From Streptomyces cavernicola (GTDB taxonomy: Bacteria; Actinomycetota; Actinomycetes; Streptomycetales; Streptomycetaceae), in NCBI RefSeq assembly GCF_029968035.1, contig NZ_JASCIQ010000032.1:1-64000 (forward strand): DNA of 64,000 bases, given 5' to 3'. Each line of letters begins with the position of its first letter. Position 1 is the stretch's first letter. The notes beneath the pieces are model-generated. The model ran no database searches. It saw only the letters and a program-made list of their open reading frames with translations, and was not told the origin of the DNA. Both the position numbers and the translations under genes were made by a program. This document shows positions 49,017 through 56,583 of this stretch, piece after piece.

Positions 49017-50282
49017 ATGCCCGTACCCATACCGCGGCAGAGAGCAGTCCCGGCCGCGGAAGGTGGTCAGGCAGGGGCGTTCCCGGCGCAGGCCGGAACC
49101 GAGACCGGCGGCGGCCTGACGCTGCTGGTCATCGAGGACGACCCGGCCGAGGCGCTGTCCGTGCCGGATCTGCTCGACGCCGCAGGCAAGCCCATCCGTA
49201 TCCGTACCGCCCGCAACCTCACCGAGGCCGAGCGGCTGCTCACCGACGACGTGCACTGCATCCTGCTCGACCTGGCGCTGCCCGCGCCCGGCGCCGACCA
49301 CGGCGAGGACGAGCTGGCGACGCTGCGGCACGTCCTGCAGCTCGCGCCCCGGCACGCCGTGCTCGCGCTCACCGCGACCGGCGATGTCGACCTGGCCGGC
49401 GAGGCCGTGCGGGTCGGCGCGCAGGACTACCTGTTCCGTGAGGAGCTGGACGCCCGGCTGCTGAGCCGCGCCATTCGCTACGCGGTGGAGCGCAAGCGGG
49501 CGGACATCGCCCAGCGGCAGCTCACCGAGTCGAAGCTGCGCGCGCAGGAGAACGCCCGCCTGGAGCGGGGCCTGCTGCCCACGCCGCTGCTCGACGGCTC
49601 GCAGCTGCGGTTCGCGGCGCGCTACCGTCCGGGCCGCTCCCGGGCGCTGCTCGGCGGCGACTTCTACGACACGGTGCGCACGCCCGACGGCACGGTGCAC
49701 GCCATGATCGGCGACGTCTGCGGGCACGGCCCGGACGAGGCGGCGCTCGGTGTGGAGCTGCGGATCGCCTGGCGGGCGCTGACCCTCGCGGGCCTCTGCG
49801 GGGACGAGCTGCTCTCGACGCTGCAGCAGGTCCTGGAGCACGAGCGTCCGGACGACGAGATCTTCGCGACGCTCTGCACGGTCGACATCTCGCCCGACGG
49901 CCGCAGCGCCGGGCTCTGTCTGGCCGGCCACCCCTCGCCGCTGATCACCCGGCCGGGCCGCCCGGCGGAGCTGCTGCCGTACGAGAACGGCGGCCCCGCG
50001 CTCGGTCTGCTGCCGCGCGCCCGCTGGCCGCGTCAGCAGGTGCAGCTGGGCGGCGAGTGGAGCCTGATGCTCTACACCGACGGCCTGATCGAGGGCCGGA
50101 TAGGCGAGGGCAACCAGCGCCTCGGCCAGGACGGCATGGTGGAGATGGTCCGCCGCCAGGTCTCCGACGGGCTGTCCGGCGAGGAGCTCCTCGAAGCGGC
50201 CGTCAACGAGGTCCGGGCGCTCAACGGCGGCGAGCTGACGGACGACGTGGCGGTGCTGCTGCTCGACCGGGGCGGGCGCTGA
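49017..50282 (+). CDS. Receiver-domain PP2C/SpoIIE-type phosphatase
   Basis: A 421-residue protein. The receiver domain (about 35-150) has LLVIEDDPAEA, phospho-acceptor Asp in CILLDLALP and Thr in LALTATGD; the usual Lys is Arg (YLFREEL). A short coiled coil (RADIAQRQLTESKLRAQENARLERGLLP) follows. The PP2C-type SpoIIE/RsbU domain has LLGGDFYDTV, MIGDVCGHGPDEAALG, LCLAGHPSPLI and LTDDVAVLLLD, including the metal-binding Asp residues. Such proteins dephosphorylate anti-anti-sigma factors under receiver control; no sigma partner lies nearby. The start at 49017 is set by GGAGGGAAGGAA. Confidence 0.9.
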   Translation: MPVPIPRQRAVPAAEGGQAGAFPAQAGTETGGGLTLLVIEDDPAEALSVPDLLDAAGKPIRIRTARNLTEAERLLTDDVHCILLDLALPAPGADHGEDELATLRHVLQLAPRHAVLALTATGDVDLAGEAVRVGAQDYLFREELDARLLSRAIRYAVERKRADIAQRQLTESKLRAQENARLERGLLPTPLLDGSQLRFAARYRPGRSRALLGGDFYDTVRTPDGTVHAMIGDVCGHGPDEAALGVELRIAWRALTLAGLCGDELLSTLQQVLEHERPDDEIFATLCTVDISPDGRSAGLCLAGHPSPLITRPGRPAELLPYENGGPALGLLPRARWPRQQVQLGGEWSLMLYTDGLIEGRIGEGNQRLGQDGMVEMVRRQVSDGLSGEELLEAAVNEVRALNGGELTDDVAVLLLDRGGR

Positions 50283-50319
50283 GGCCTCTCCCCGTACGCA
50301 CCTCAGGGGTGCACGCAGA

Positions 50320-50350
50320 ACGGAGCCGCACCGGGAAGGTGCGGCTCCGT
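50320..50350 (+). terminator. Phosphatase gene terminator
   Basis: ACGGAGCCGCACC-GGGAA-GGTGCGGCTCCGT: a 13-bp perfect stem, followed by TTGTC. Right after it a 17-bp segment, TTGTCGTGCGGGGCTG, is repeated twice (about 50350-50384). Confidence 0.9.
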
Positions 50351-50431
50351 TGTCGTGCGGGGCTGTTGTCGTGCGGGGCTGTTGCGTCGGCTTTCGTACG
50401 GCTGCTGCGTCGGCGGAGCGTCCGCCGGCGT

Positions 50432-50788
50432 TCACCGTCCGCCGTTGTACGGCCCGTAAGGACCGTCGCTGCTGCTGCCGCCTCGGCGGCCTCCGCCGCC
50501 CGTGACCTGCTTGAGCGCGGGGCGTACGTCGACGAAGAAGACGATCGTCGCGATCAGACCCGCGATCTGCAGCATCAGGCCCAGGCCGGGGATCCCGATG
50601 ACGTTCACCAGGACCGTGACGCCGAGGAGGATCAGCCAGAAGTTCTTGGTCTGCTTGTTCGCCGCGACGTAGGCGTCCGGGCGGGCGAGGGCGGCCATCA
50701 CCAGGGCCACCGCCGCGAGTACCAGCATGGCGAGGAAGAGCAGTCCCACGAAGCTCGCGAAACCTGACATCAGCACGTTGCCCACCAC
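50432..50788 (-). CDS. DUF2516 membrane protein
   Basis: A membrane protein of about 118 residues with three hydrophobic helices (FASFVGLLFLAMLVLAAVALVMAAL, FWLILLGVTVLVNVIG, LGLMLQIAGLIATIVFFVDVRPAL) and a Gly/Ser-rich C-terminal tail. The pattern matches DUF2516, a small actinobacterial family found next to hbhA genes. The start is uncertain: GTG 50788, GTG 50779 or ATG 50770. It is third on the minus strand after the XRE and HbhA-like genes, but separated from them by a strong terminator, so probably separately transcribed. Function unknown. Confidence 0.82.
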   Translation of the reverse strand: MVGNVLMSGFASFVGLLFLAMLVLAAVALVMAALARPDAYVAANKQTKNFWLILLGVTVLVNVIGIPGLGLMLQIAGLIATIVFFVDVRPALKQVTGGGGRRGGSSSDGPYGPYNGGR

Positions 50789-50843
50789 CTGATCCGAGTC
50801 GTCTCTACACCGGCAACCGTACCCGGCCGAACGGTCGCCGTAT

Positions 50844-50890
50844 CCGTGGAACGCCCCGGGCTCTCGCTGAGTGCCCGGGGCGTTCCACGG
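50844..50890 (-). terminator. HbhA-like gene terminator
   Basis: CCGTGGAACGCCCCGGGC (50844-50861) is perfectly complementary to 50873-50890: an 18-bp stem with an 11-base loop, 25 bases downstream of the HbhA-like stop on the minus strand. Confidence 0.92.
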
Positions 50891-50914
50891 TGCTGTCGCG
50901 ACCGTCCGCCGTGA

Positions 50915-51595
50915 TCACTCGGCGGGCGGGGTGGCCTTCTTCGCCGTGGTCTTCTTGGCGGGGGCCTTCTTCGCCGTCGCCGTGGTGACCGTCGAGCCGT
51001 TCTTCTTGGCCGACTCGGGCTTCGACTCGTCCTCGACCGCGACCGGCTCCGCGACCGGCTGCGCGACGGGCTCCGCGGCGGTCTCGGTCTTCTCGAACCT
51101 GCTCCGGGCGGCCTTCGGCTCGCCCTCGGCCTTCGGCTCCGCCTGGGGCTCGACCGCGGCGGCGATCTCCTCGATCTCGTCGGCCGCCTCACCGCGCCAG
51201 ACCTTGACGGCCTGCTCGCCGTGCTCAGCGACCTCGTCGTACTTCTCGCGGGCCTTCACCGCGTACTCGGCGGCGACGCCGACGCCGCGCAGGGCCAGGC
51301 CCTGGGCGGTCTCACCGAGCTTCTTGAGGTCGGTGTCGAGGCTGCCGAGCACCTCGGTGACCTTGGCCTGCAGGGTCTCCTGCGCTTCCTTGGCGCGGGC
51401 CGCGGCCTTCTCCTGGACCTCCTTGGGGTCCGTGGCGCGTACGGCCTCGAACCGGGCCGGGGCCTCGGCCTGCAGCTTCTCGATCAGCGCGGGGACCTTC
51501 TTGGCCTGCTGCACGGCGAGGTCGGCCGTACCGGCCGCGAAGAAGAGCGGCTTGGGGTCGCTGAGGGTCTTGCGGATGTCGTCGGTGATGGCCAT
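50915..51595 (-). CDS. HbhA-like (heparin-binding haemagglutinin-like) protein
   Basis: A 226-residue protein without signal peptide. The N-terminal part (AITDDIRKTLSDPKPLFFAAGTADLA) is followed by a long coiled-coil domain (about 25-150, Ala/Glu/Lys heptads, EKAAARAKEAQETLQAKVTEVLG). The C-terminal tail is Lys/Ala/Pro-rich, ending KKAPAKKTTAKKATPP. This is the HbhA layout: in mycobacteria the Lys-rich tail binds sulfated glycans and the coiled coil dimerises. In streptomycetes the role is unknown. It is downstream of an XRE gene by 16 bp, so the two form an operon. Confidence 0.85.
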   Translation of the reverse strand: MAITDDIRKTLSDPKPLFFAAGTADLAVQQAKKVPALIEKLQAEAPARFEAVRATDPKEVQEKAAARAKEAQETLQAKVTEVLGSLDTDLKKLGETAQGLALRGVGVAAEYAVKAREKYDEVAEHGEQAVKVWRGEAADEIEEIAAAVEPQAEPKAEGEPKAARSRFEKTETAAEPVAQPVAEPVAVEDESKPESAKKNGSTVTTATAKKAPAKKTTAKKATPPAE

Positions 51596-51611
51596 GCCTG
51601 GGGTCCTCCGG

Positions 51612-52115
51612 TCAGGGTGAGGGTTCGATGGTGGTGCTGCCGTCGGCCGTGCGGGGGCCGTCATCGGCGGTGTCCTCGCCACGGCCGGGGGCGTCGGCGC
51701 GCGCGCCGCTCTTCCCGGTCCGGGCGGGCCCGTCCTCGTTCGTCTCGGGCTTCGTATCGGGCTTCGTCTCGAATCCGTTCTCCTTGCGGAAGGACTCGTA
51801 GATCTGCAGCAGCACCTGCTTCTGCCGCTCGTTGATCGTCGGGTCGGCGAGGATCGCGGCGCGCGTCTCCACTTCGTCGCGGTCCCGCTCGTCGAGGATC
51901 CCGGCCTGCACGTACAGCGTCTCGGCAGAGATCCGCAGCGCCTTGGCGACCTGCTGCAGGACCTCGGCGCTCGGCTTGCGCAGGCCGCGCTCGATCTGAC
52001 TGAGGTACGGGTTGGACACCCCGGCGGCGTCGGCGAGCTGACGCAACGACAGCTGCGCGTTGCGCCGCTGCTCGCGCAGGTACTCACCGAGATTGCCGAC
52101 GTTGAGCGATGCCAT
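51612..52115 (-). CDS. XRE-family regulator upstream of hbhA-like gene
   Basis: A 167-residue regulator. A Cro/CI helix-turn-helix (about 10-65) contains LREQRRNAQLSLRQLADAAGVSNPYLSQIERGLRKPSAEVL, followed by LRISAETLYVQAGILDE and a helical segment (ADPTINERQKQVLLQIYESF). The last 45 residues are disordered and acidic. It matches the regulator upstream of hbhA in Mycobacterium. A perfect 12-bp-arm palindrome lies 27 bases upstream of the start (52142-52169), so autoregulation is likely. The start at 52115 is preferred over 52133. Confidence 0.9.
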   Translation of the reverse strand: MASLNVGNLGEYLREQRRNAQLSLRQLADAAGVSNPYLSQIERGLRKPSAEVLQQVAKALRISAETLYVQAGILDERDRDEVETRAAILADPTINERQKQVLLQIYESFRKENGFETKPDTKPETNEDGPARTGKSGARADAPGRGEDTADDGPRTADGSTTIEPSP

Positions 52116-52141
52116 GCGTCGATGGTGCAGCATCAGCGCTA

Positions 52142-52169
52142 ACTATTGCAAGCGACTGCTTGCAATAGT
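52142..52169. promoter_or_regulatory. Perfect palindromic operator upstream of the XRE-hbhA operon
   Basis: ACTATTGCAAGC-GACT-GCTTGCAATAGT: 12-bp perfect arms and a four-base centre, strikingly AT-rich for this genome. It sits 27-54 bp upstream of the XRE start. It could also act on the small divergent gene at 52245. Confidence 0.85.
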
Positions 52170-52244
52170 GTCGCACCGCACGATGCATGGCGACGCTGAC
52201 ACTGCCGATGACGATCTGCGCGGTGCGCGCCTGGCGTTCGGCCC

Positions 52245-52496
52245 ATGACTTCTCCGGACGGCGGTACGGGCAGTGACAGCGGCTACGGCAGTACGGGCAG
52301 CGGCGGCCGCGTCGACGACGAGCCCGGCGTGACCGTCCGCTGCCAGGACAACGCGTCGACCGGCGTGAGGTTCTGCGACCGGTTCACTCTCGACGCGGAC
52401 TCCGTGCACTTCGCCGTCGACCACCGGGGCTGGGACGGCGAGCGGAGCCGGCAGACGTATGCGCGGCGGCGCCACCGCGTGGCGTCAGTGGAGTGA
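52245..52496 (+). CDS. Small hypothetical protein
   Basis: An 83-residue protein. A Gly/Ser/Asp-rich N-terminus precedes DEPGVTVRCQDNASTGVRFCDRFTLDADSVHFAVDHRGWDG, with two Cys and a beta-like pattern. There is no match to a known family. It is divergent from the XRE gene, with the 52142 palindrome between them, and its last 12 bases overlap the end of the HAD gene on the other strand. Coding is plausible from its G/C-rich third positions, but a non-coding shadow cannot be excluded. Confidence 0.42.
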   Translation: MTSPDGGTGSDSGYGSTGSGGRVDDEPGVTVRCQDNASTGVRFCDRFTLDADSVHFAVDHRGWDGERSRQTYARRRHRVASVE

Positions 52497-53075
52497 GCCG
52501 TCACTGGAGTACCGCTGCCCCAACCACCCCCGGATCGCGTCGAGTTCGTCGTCCGTCAGGCCGTAGCGGGCGTCGACGCGGTGCAGCAGGGCGTGGCCCG
52601 GGTGGTGGGCGGCGACCCAGGTGCGGTCGGGCTCGGTGATCTCGTCGTCCACCCATACGAAGGGCCGGCCGGCCGCCCACTCGACGATCGGGCGCGTCTT
52701 CCAGTGCACGCCCTGCTCCCCGTACGCCTCCTCCGGCCAGGGCAGCACGGGCAGTTCGGGCAGTCCCAGCCAGGGCGCGAGGACGTCGTTGGCGTCCTCG
52801 CCCCAGGTGGTCGCCCACACCAACTCGCAGTCGAGCGCGGCCAGTCGGCCCCCGAGCGCCGGGTCGACGCGCTGCAGCAGCGGATGCCCGCCGCCCGCCC
52901 GGACCCCGCGGCCGTACGTCGGGTACCCCTCGGGCAATTCGTCCGGCCCCGCTCCGAAGGGGATGAGGGGACCGTCGATGTCGAGGAAGAGCAGTGGCAG
53001 AGGGCGCGCCCCGGAGTGCCTTTCTGGGCGATGTTCAGGGCGTCGTCCGGGGTGCGGGGGCCGGGGCCGGGTCAC
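52485..53075 (-). CDS. HAD-domain hydrolase-like protein
   Basis: A 196-residue protein with LPLLFLDIDGPLIPFG, the DxD motif I of HAD hydrolases, near residue 25. It also has LVWATTWGEDAN (motif II Thr region, with the TWxxDAN pattern seen in a specific actinobacterial HAD group), KTRPIVEWAAGRPFVWVDDEI and a final helix LTDDELDAIRGWL. The small size and lack of an obvious cap domain suggest a phosphatase acting on a macromolecule or nucleotide. GTG at 53075 is the start. It is 53 bp after the larger HAD gene on the same strand, so possibly in one operon. Confidence 0.78.
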   Translation of the reverse strand: MTRPRPPHPGRRPEHRPERHSGARPLPLLFLDIDGPLIPFGAGPDELPEGYPTYGRGVRAGGGHPLLQRVDPALGGRLAALDCELVWATTWGEDANDVLAPWLGLPELPVLPWPEEAYGEQGVHWKTRPIVEWAAGRPFVWVDDEITEPDRTWVAAHHPGHALLHRVDARYGLTDDELDAIRGWLGQRYSSDGSLH

Positions 53076-53128
53076 GCCCGCACGATAACGCGGCGGGAGC
53101 CGGCTCACAGCGGCCTGGCCGAGATGGG

Positions 53129-53875
53129 CTACAGCAACGCCCCGGCCCACACCGTCCGCAGCACCGTCCCGAGTGAGTCGACGACGTGCCGCACACCGGC
53201 GGAGCGCAGGCTCTCCTGGCGGCTGCCGTCCTGCCCGTACCCGAGGAACGCCACGCCGGCCTCGCGTGCCGCCAGGTGGTCCGCGGGCGCGTCCCCGATC
53301 AGCAGCGTCGTCGACGGGTCCGCGCCGAGGGAGTCGAGCGCGCGGTGCAGGCAGTCCGGGTCCGGCTTGAGGCTGTGCACGCGGCCGGTGCGGCGGCCGT
53401 GGATGTGCGGGCCGAAGCAGTCGGCGACGCCGCGGCCCTCGATGTAGCGGCGGGCCGCCTCCGGGGCGTGGTCGGTGGCGACGGCGAGGCGGACGCCGGT
53501 GGCGTGCCAGGTGCGGATCAGCCGGTCCACGTACGGGGTGGGGAAGGCGCGCGCGGCGGCGCACAGCTCCTCCTCGGTGAGTCTGGCCTCCAGGGCCGCC
53601 TCCAGGGGGCTGCCGGGGCGGGCGGCGTGCACGGCGCTCAGCACGGCGCGCGGGTCGGCCGAATCCCGCTCGTCCGCCGTGAGCAGGCCGTCCTCGCCCT
53701 GCCTGGCCAGCCACTCGACGAGGTTGTCCACGACGGTTCGGGAGTCGTGGTGCGCGTAGAGGCGGCAGATCGGGCCGTCGAAGTCGAAGAGGACGCACTC
53801 GGCGCGAACGATCAAGTCCTGCAGGTTCTCGGCCACTTGCCCCACCCACTCACCCTGTGCCGTGTCGGTTGTCAT
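53129..53875 (-). CDS. HAD-superfamily phosphatase
   Basis: A 248-residue HAD enzyme with the full motif set: VLFDFDGPICRLYAHHD (motif I), a helical C1 cap (about 35-125), VRLAVATDHAPEAARRYIEGRG (motif II Thr), HSLKPDPDCLHRAL (motif III Lys) and LLIGDAPADHLAAREAGVAFLGYG (motif IV). It resembles phosphoglycolate-phosphatase-type haloacid dehalogenases. Its ATG overlaps the stop of the upstream GntR gene by one base (TGATG), so the regulator and enzyme are co-translated. The substrate is unknown; small sugar or amino phosphates are typical. Confidence 0.87.
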   Translation of the reverse strand: MTTDTAQGEWVGQVAENLQDLIVRAECVLFDFDGPICRLYAHHDSRTVVDNLVEWLARQGEDGLLTADERDSADPRAVLSAVHAARPGSPLEAALEARLTEEELCAAARAFPTPYVDRLIRTWHATGVRLAVATDHAPEAARRYIEGRGVADCFGPHIHGRRTGRVHSLKPDPDCLHRALDSLGADPSTTLLIGDAPADHLAAREAGVAFLGYGQDGSRQESLRSAGVRHVVDSLGTVLRTVWAGALL

Positions 53876-54753
53876 CAAGAGAGTGTCAGGGTCCGGGCGA
53901 TGGTGTTCCAGAGTGCGTCGAACCACTTCTGCGACTCGGTCACGAACGCCTCGTCGCGCGGGCCCGCGGAGCTGTCGAAGGAGAAGAGCAGCGACTGGGT
54001 GCCGAGCGCGTCGTACATATGGATCTTCTCGCTGTCGATCTCCTCCTCGCGCTTGGTGACCATGTAGTACGCGAGGAGCGCATCGGTGCCGTTGAGCAGG
54101 TACAGCTTCGTCGCCGGCGTGAACGGCAGGGCCTTGAACTCCACCTTGACGTCGATGCCGTGGCTGTTGCGCAGGGCGCGGAGGTTGTGGCGCAGGACCT
54201 GGCCCTGTGCGTTGCGCTGGGCCAGCCAGCGCCGGTGCACCGGTTCGTCGACCACCTCGTCGTCGGCGGCGGCGTGCTCGGAGGGCTCGCCGGCGGGCAC
54301 GGGGAAGGCGAGGTTGATGCGGCTGCTGGGGAGCAGCACACGCAGGGTGATCGACTCGGGGCGGATCCGGCCTTCGTAGATCAGCCGCAGCGGATCGCTG
54401 AGGCCCACCATCAGGGTCGCTGAGGTCAGGCAGACCGCGTCGATGGTGATGTGCGGGGTCTCCTCGAAGGCGTCGACCAGGCGCGGGCCGAGGGCGACCA
54501 GGCTGGCCTGCGGTTCTTCGGTGAGCGGCGCCCGCTCGGCGACCTGCGGCGGGCTGCCCTTGGAGACGTTCATCAGCAGGCCCTCGCGGGCCAGGATCGC
54601 CAGGGCCTGACGGATCGCGCCGCGCTCCACGCCGAACTCCTCGGCCAGCTTGGCCTGGGTGGGCATCCGGCTGCCCGCGGGCACGGCGCCGCTGCGGATC
54701 CGCCGACGCAGTTCGTCGGCTATGTCCTTGTGCGAGGGCTTTCTTCCGTTCAC
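53875..54753 (-). CDS. GntR-family transcriptional regulator
   Basis: A 292-residue regulator. The winged helix-turn-helix (about 5-70) contains DIADELRRRIRSGAVPAGSRMPTQAKLAEEFGVERGAIRQALAILAREGLL. The long C-terminal domain (about 85-285) lacks the FCD or UTRA motifs I know. It has LVALGPRLVDAFEETPHITIDAVCLTSATLMVGL and RWLAQRNAQGQVLRHNL, so it senses an unknown ligand. The start is GTG at 54753, with AGGAG eight bases before; longer frames lack a ribosome site. Several inverted repeats lie in the 183-bp gap to the divergent membrane gene, which are its probable operators. Confidence 0.85.
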   Translation of the reverse strand: MNGRKPSHKDIADELRRRIRSGAVPAGSRMPTQAKLAEEFGVERGAIRQALAILAREGLLMNVSKGSPPQVAERAPLTEEPQASLVALGPRLVDAFEETPHITIDAVCLTSATLMVGLSDPLRLIYEGRIRPESITLRVLLPSSRINLAFPVPAGEPSEHAAADDEVVDEPVHRRWLAQRNAQGQVLRHNLRALRNSHGIDVKVEFKALPFTPATKLYLLNGTDALLAYYMVTKREEEIDSEKIHMYDALGTQSLLFSFDSSAGPRDEAFVTESQKWFDALWNTIARTLTLS

Positions 54754-54821
54754 CGCAACGCTCTCCTGGGTCACGACCAAAACGGTACAACTGCTCGCCA
54801 TCCAACGGGAGTTGTTTGAAG

Positions 54822-54900
54822 ACTTGTTAGCCAAGCCGACCAAGTGGGAACAACGCAGGAGAGGTTGGCAGCCAACTTCACCAAGTTAGTGCCACCTAAC
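54822..54900. promoter_or_regulatory. Cluster of inverted repeats in GntR/membrane-gene promoter
   Basis: ACTTG-N14-CAAGT (54822-54845), GTTGGC-A-GCCAAC (54864-54876) and GTTAG-N6-CTAAC (54885-54900) follow one another in the divergent gap. They share GTTAG/GTTGG cores and fit GntR dimer sites, although no single consensus is certain. Confidence 0.5.
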
Positions 54901-54936
54901 CACCAGCTCTCCTCCCCACCCGAAGGAGGAACCACC

Positions 54937-55128
54937 ATGCCCGTCATCGCAGTTCTGACAGCACTCTTCGTCGTCGGCTTCGAAGAGTTCGTCGAGTGGC
55001 AGTACGGCCCCCTGGGAATCGTGGGGATGCTGCTGCTCAGCATCGGGGTCAAGGCCAAGGACCCCACCTGCAGCTCGCTCGGCGCGGTCGTGCTCGCGGT
55101 GCTCGTCACCGGCCCGGCGCTCGCCTGA
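54937..55128 (+). CDS. Small membrane protein
   Basis: A 63-residue protein with two hydrophobic segments: PVIAVLTALFVVGFEEFVEW, and GIVGMLLLSIGVKA followed by SLGAVVLAVLVTGPAL. A loop holds one Cys. The start at 54937 is set by GAAGGAGGAACC, one of the best ribosome sites in the window. It is divergent from the GntR gene, suggesting control by it. Small two-helix proteins of this kind occur on streptomycete plasmids as spread (Spd) proteins, but no other transfer gene is here, so this is only a resemblance. Confidence 0.78.
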   Translation: MPVIAVLTALFVVGFEEFVEWQYGPLGIVGMLLLSIGVKAKDPTCSSLGAVVLAVLVTGPALA

Positions 55129-55181
55129 CCCGGCAAGTCCCGTACGGGACCCGCGCTCCGTTCAGAACACATCAGGGCGCG

Positions 55182-56429
55182 TCAGAACACGTCCGGACAC
55201 CACGGACTGCGGGGCGTACCCAGCAGGGCGTCGGCAATGGCGGCGGCGCCCGCCCTCTCCTCGGTCAGCCGGCCGAGCGCGGCGAGCCGCACCGCGGACG
55301 CGTCGCCCAGCCACAGCGCACCCAACTCCCGCACGTCCAGGGCGACTTCGGCCGCATCCCGGGTCGGCGTACAGGACCCGCGCCCGTCCGTCCCGACCTC
55401 AAGGCAGTACCGCCCGCCCGCGAACCCCAGCCGGTCGCCCACCTCGACGACGAGGGCGCCCGGCATTCCGTACGTCCGCGCCTCCAGGGCCGCCGGGACG
55501 TCCAGGATCCGCACCCACAGCCAGTCCCCGAGCGTGACGATGCGGGCGGCGCGCGCGTTCGGGAAGAGGTCCGCGACCAGCGCGTCCGGGGCGCGCGGCC
55601 CGGTGCGCACCGTCTGGACCCAGTCCACGGAGCAGACGTACCGCCACAGCGCGCGCTCCGCCGCCGGGCTCGCGGCGGTCAGCTCCAGGACGGTGGCGGT
55701 GTTCAGCGGCTGCTTGCCGTCGCCCCACTTCGCATCGCAGACGTACGCGAGCAGCCCGTCCACCTCGCCCGCGGCCGAGCGGTGCACGGCGAAGAACGGG
55801 TCCTTCCACGGCGCCCACCCAGGCCGCACCTCGCCGGTGAACACCTGCCACCAGCGCTCGCCCCGGTCCACCGCACCCGGCGTCGCCCGCCGCACCCGCT
55901 CGTGGAGGGCGGGCCCCAGCTTGCGTACGTCGGAGGCGTCCACGAGGTCGATCCGGCCGCCGTCCTCGGGCCCCGACCAGCGCGGGTCGAGCCCGGTGCG
56001 CGGCACGTCGATCTCCCACTCGGCCATGCGCGTGGCCGGGCCGAAGCCGTACCGCCCGTAGATCGGGTACTCGGCGGCGATCAGCGTCGCCGCCACGTCC
56101 CCGCGCTCCTTTGCCGCCCCGAGGTCCTCGGTGATCATGCGGGTGAGCAGGCCGCGGCGGCGGTGCGTCGGGGAGACGGTGACGTTGGACACGGCGTTCG
56201 CCGCGACCTCCGCGCCCCCGACGGCGGTCAGCCGCTGCCCGAACGAGCGGTACGTCGCCACACAGCGGCCGTCGTCGAACGCGCCCCGCATGCGGCTGAG
56301 GCCGACGGACGACCTGCGGTCCTCGATCTCTTCGTCGGTGCTGGTCGGGGCGCGGAGGAAGCCGGTGTTCAGGGCTCGCACCCAGTCGGGGAAGTCGGGT
56401 TCGGTGAGGAGGCGGACGTCTACGGGCAT
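55182..56429 (-). CDS. Eis-like GNAT N-acetyltransferase (second paralogue)
   Basis: A 415-residue protein with the Eis layout: N-terminal GNAT with acetyl-CoA loop VSPTHRRRGLLTRMI, catalytic-region motif AAEYPIYGRYGFGPATR, a second GNAT half, an SCP2-like C-terminal domain and a terminal Phe (WCPDVF). It is closer to mycobacterial Eis, in my reading, than the paralogue at 8207, because of the VSNVTVSPTHRRRG segment. The ATG at 56429 is six bases after TACGGT on the minus strand, a leaderless arrangement. It is a single gene between a small membrane gene and repeat block E. Confidence 0.88.
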   Translation of the reverse strand: MPVDVRLLTEPDFPDWVRALNTGFLRAPTSTDEEIEDRRSSVGLSRMRGAFDDGRCVATYRSFGQRLTAVGGAEVAANAVSNVTVSPTHRRRGLLTRMITEDLGAAKERGDVAATLIAAEYPIYGRYGFGPATRMAEWEIDVPRTGLDPRWSGPEDGGRIDLVDASDVRKLGPALHERVRRATPGAVDRGERWWQVFTGEVRPGWAPWKDPFFAVHRSAAGEVDGLLAYVCDAKWGDGKQPLNTATVLELTAASPAAERALWRYVCSVDWVQTVRTGPRAPDALVADLFPNARAARIVTLGDWLWVRILDVPAALEARTYGMPGALVVEVGDRLGFAGGRYCLEVGTDGRGSCTPTRDAAEVALDVRELGALWLGDASAVRLAALGRLTEERAGAAAIADALLGTPRSPWCPDVF

Positions 56430-56459
56430 TCGGTCACCGTAGGCGGGTGGCCTCGCGGG

Positions 56460-56583
56460 GCGCACGGGAGTTTTTCGTCCCCACCCCGCCCCTTCCCGAA
56501 AGCCTGCGGCGCCGTCTCGGGGGCCGGCCCCCGGACCTCCCCCGCTCCTCAAACGCCGGAGGGCTGAACAAGGCGGGCTGCGC
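56460..56583. repeat. Composite dispersed repeat block E
   Basis: It carries the CCCCACCCCGCCCCTTCCCG module (about 56479-56500), a GGGGGCC/GGCCCCC hairpin and CTCCTCAAACGCCGGAGGGC near 56545. It lies between the asparaginase stop and the eis-like promoter. It is the shortest block of the family here. Confidence 0.75.

Noticed and set aside
54937..55128. Plasmid-spread (Spd) gene marking an integrated conjugative element
   Set aside because: Only the size and two-helix layout agree; no tra, rep, int or xis gene is nearby and the GntR gene is paired with HAD enzymes.
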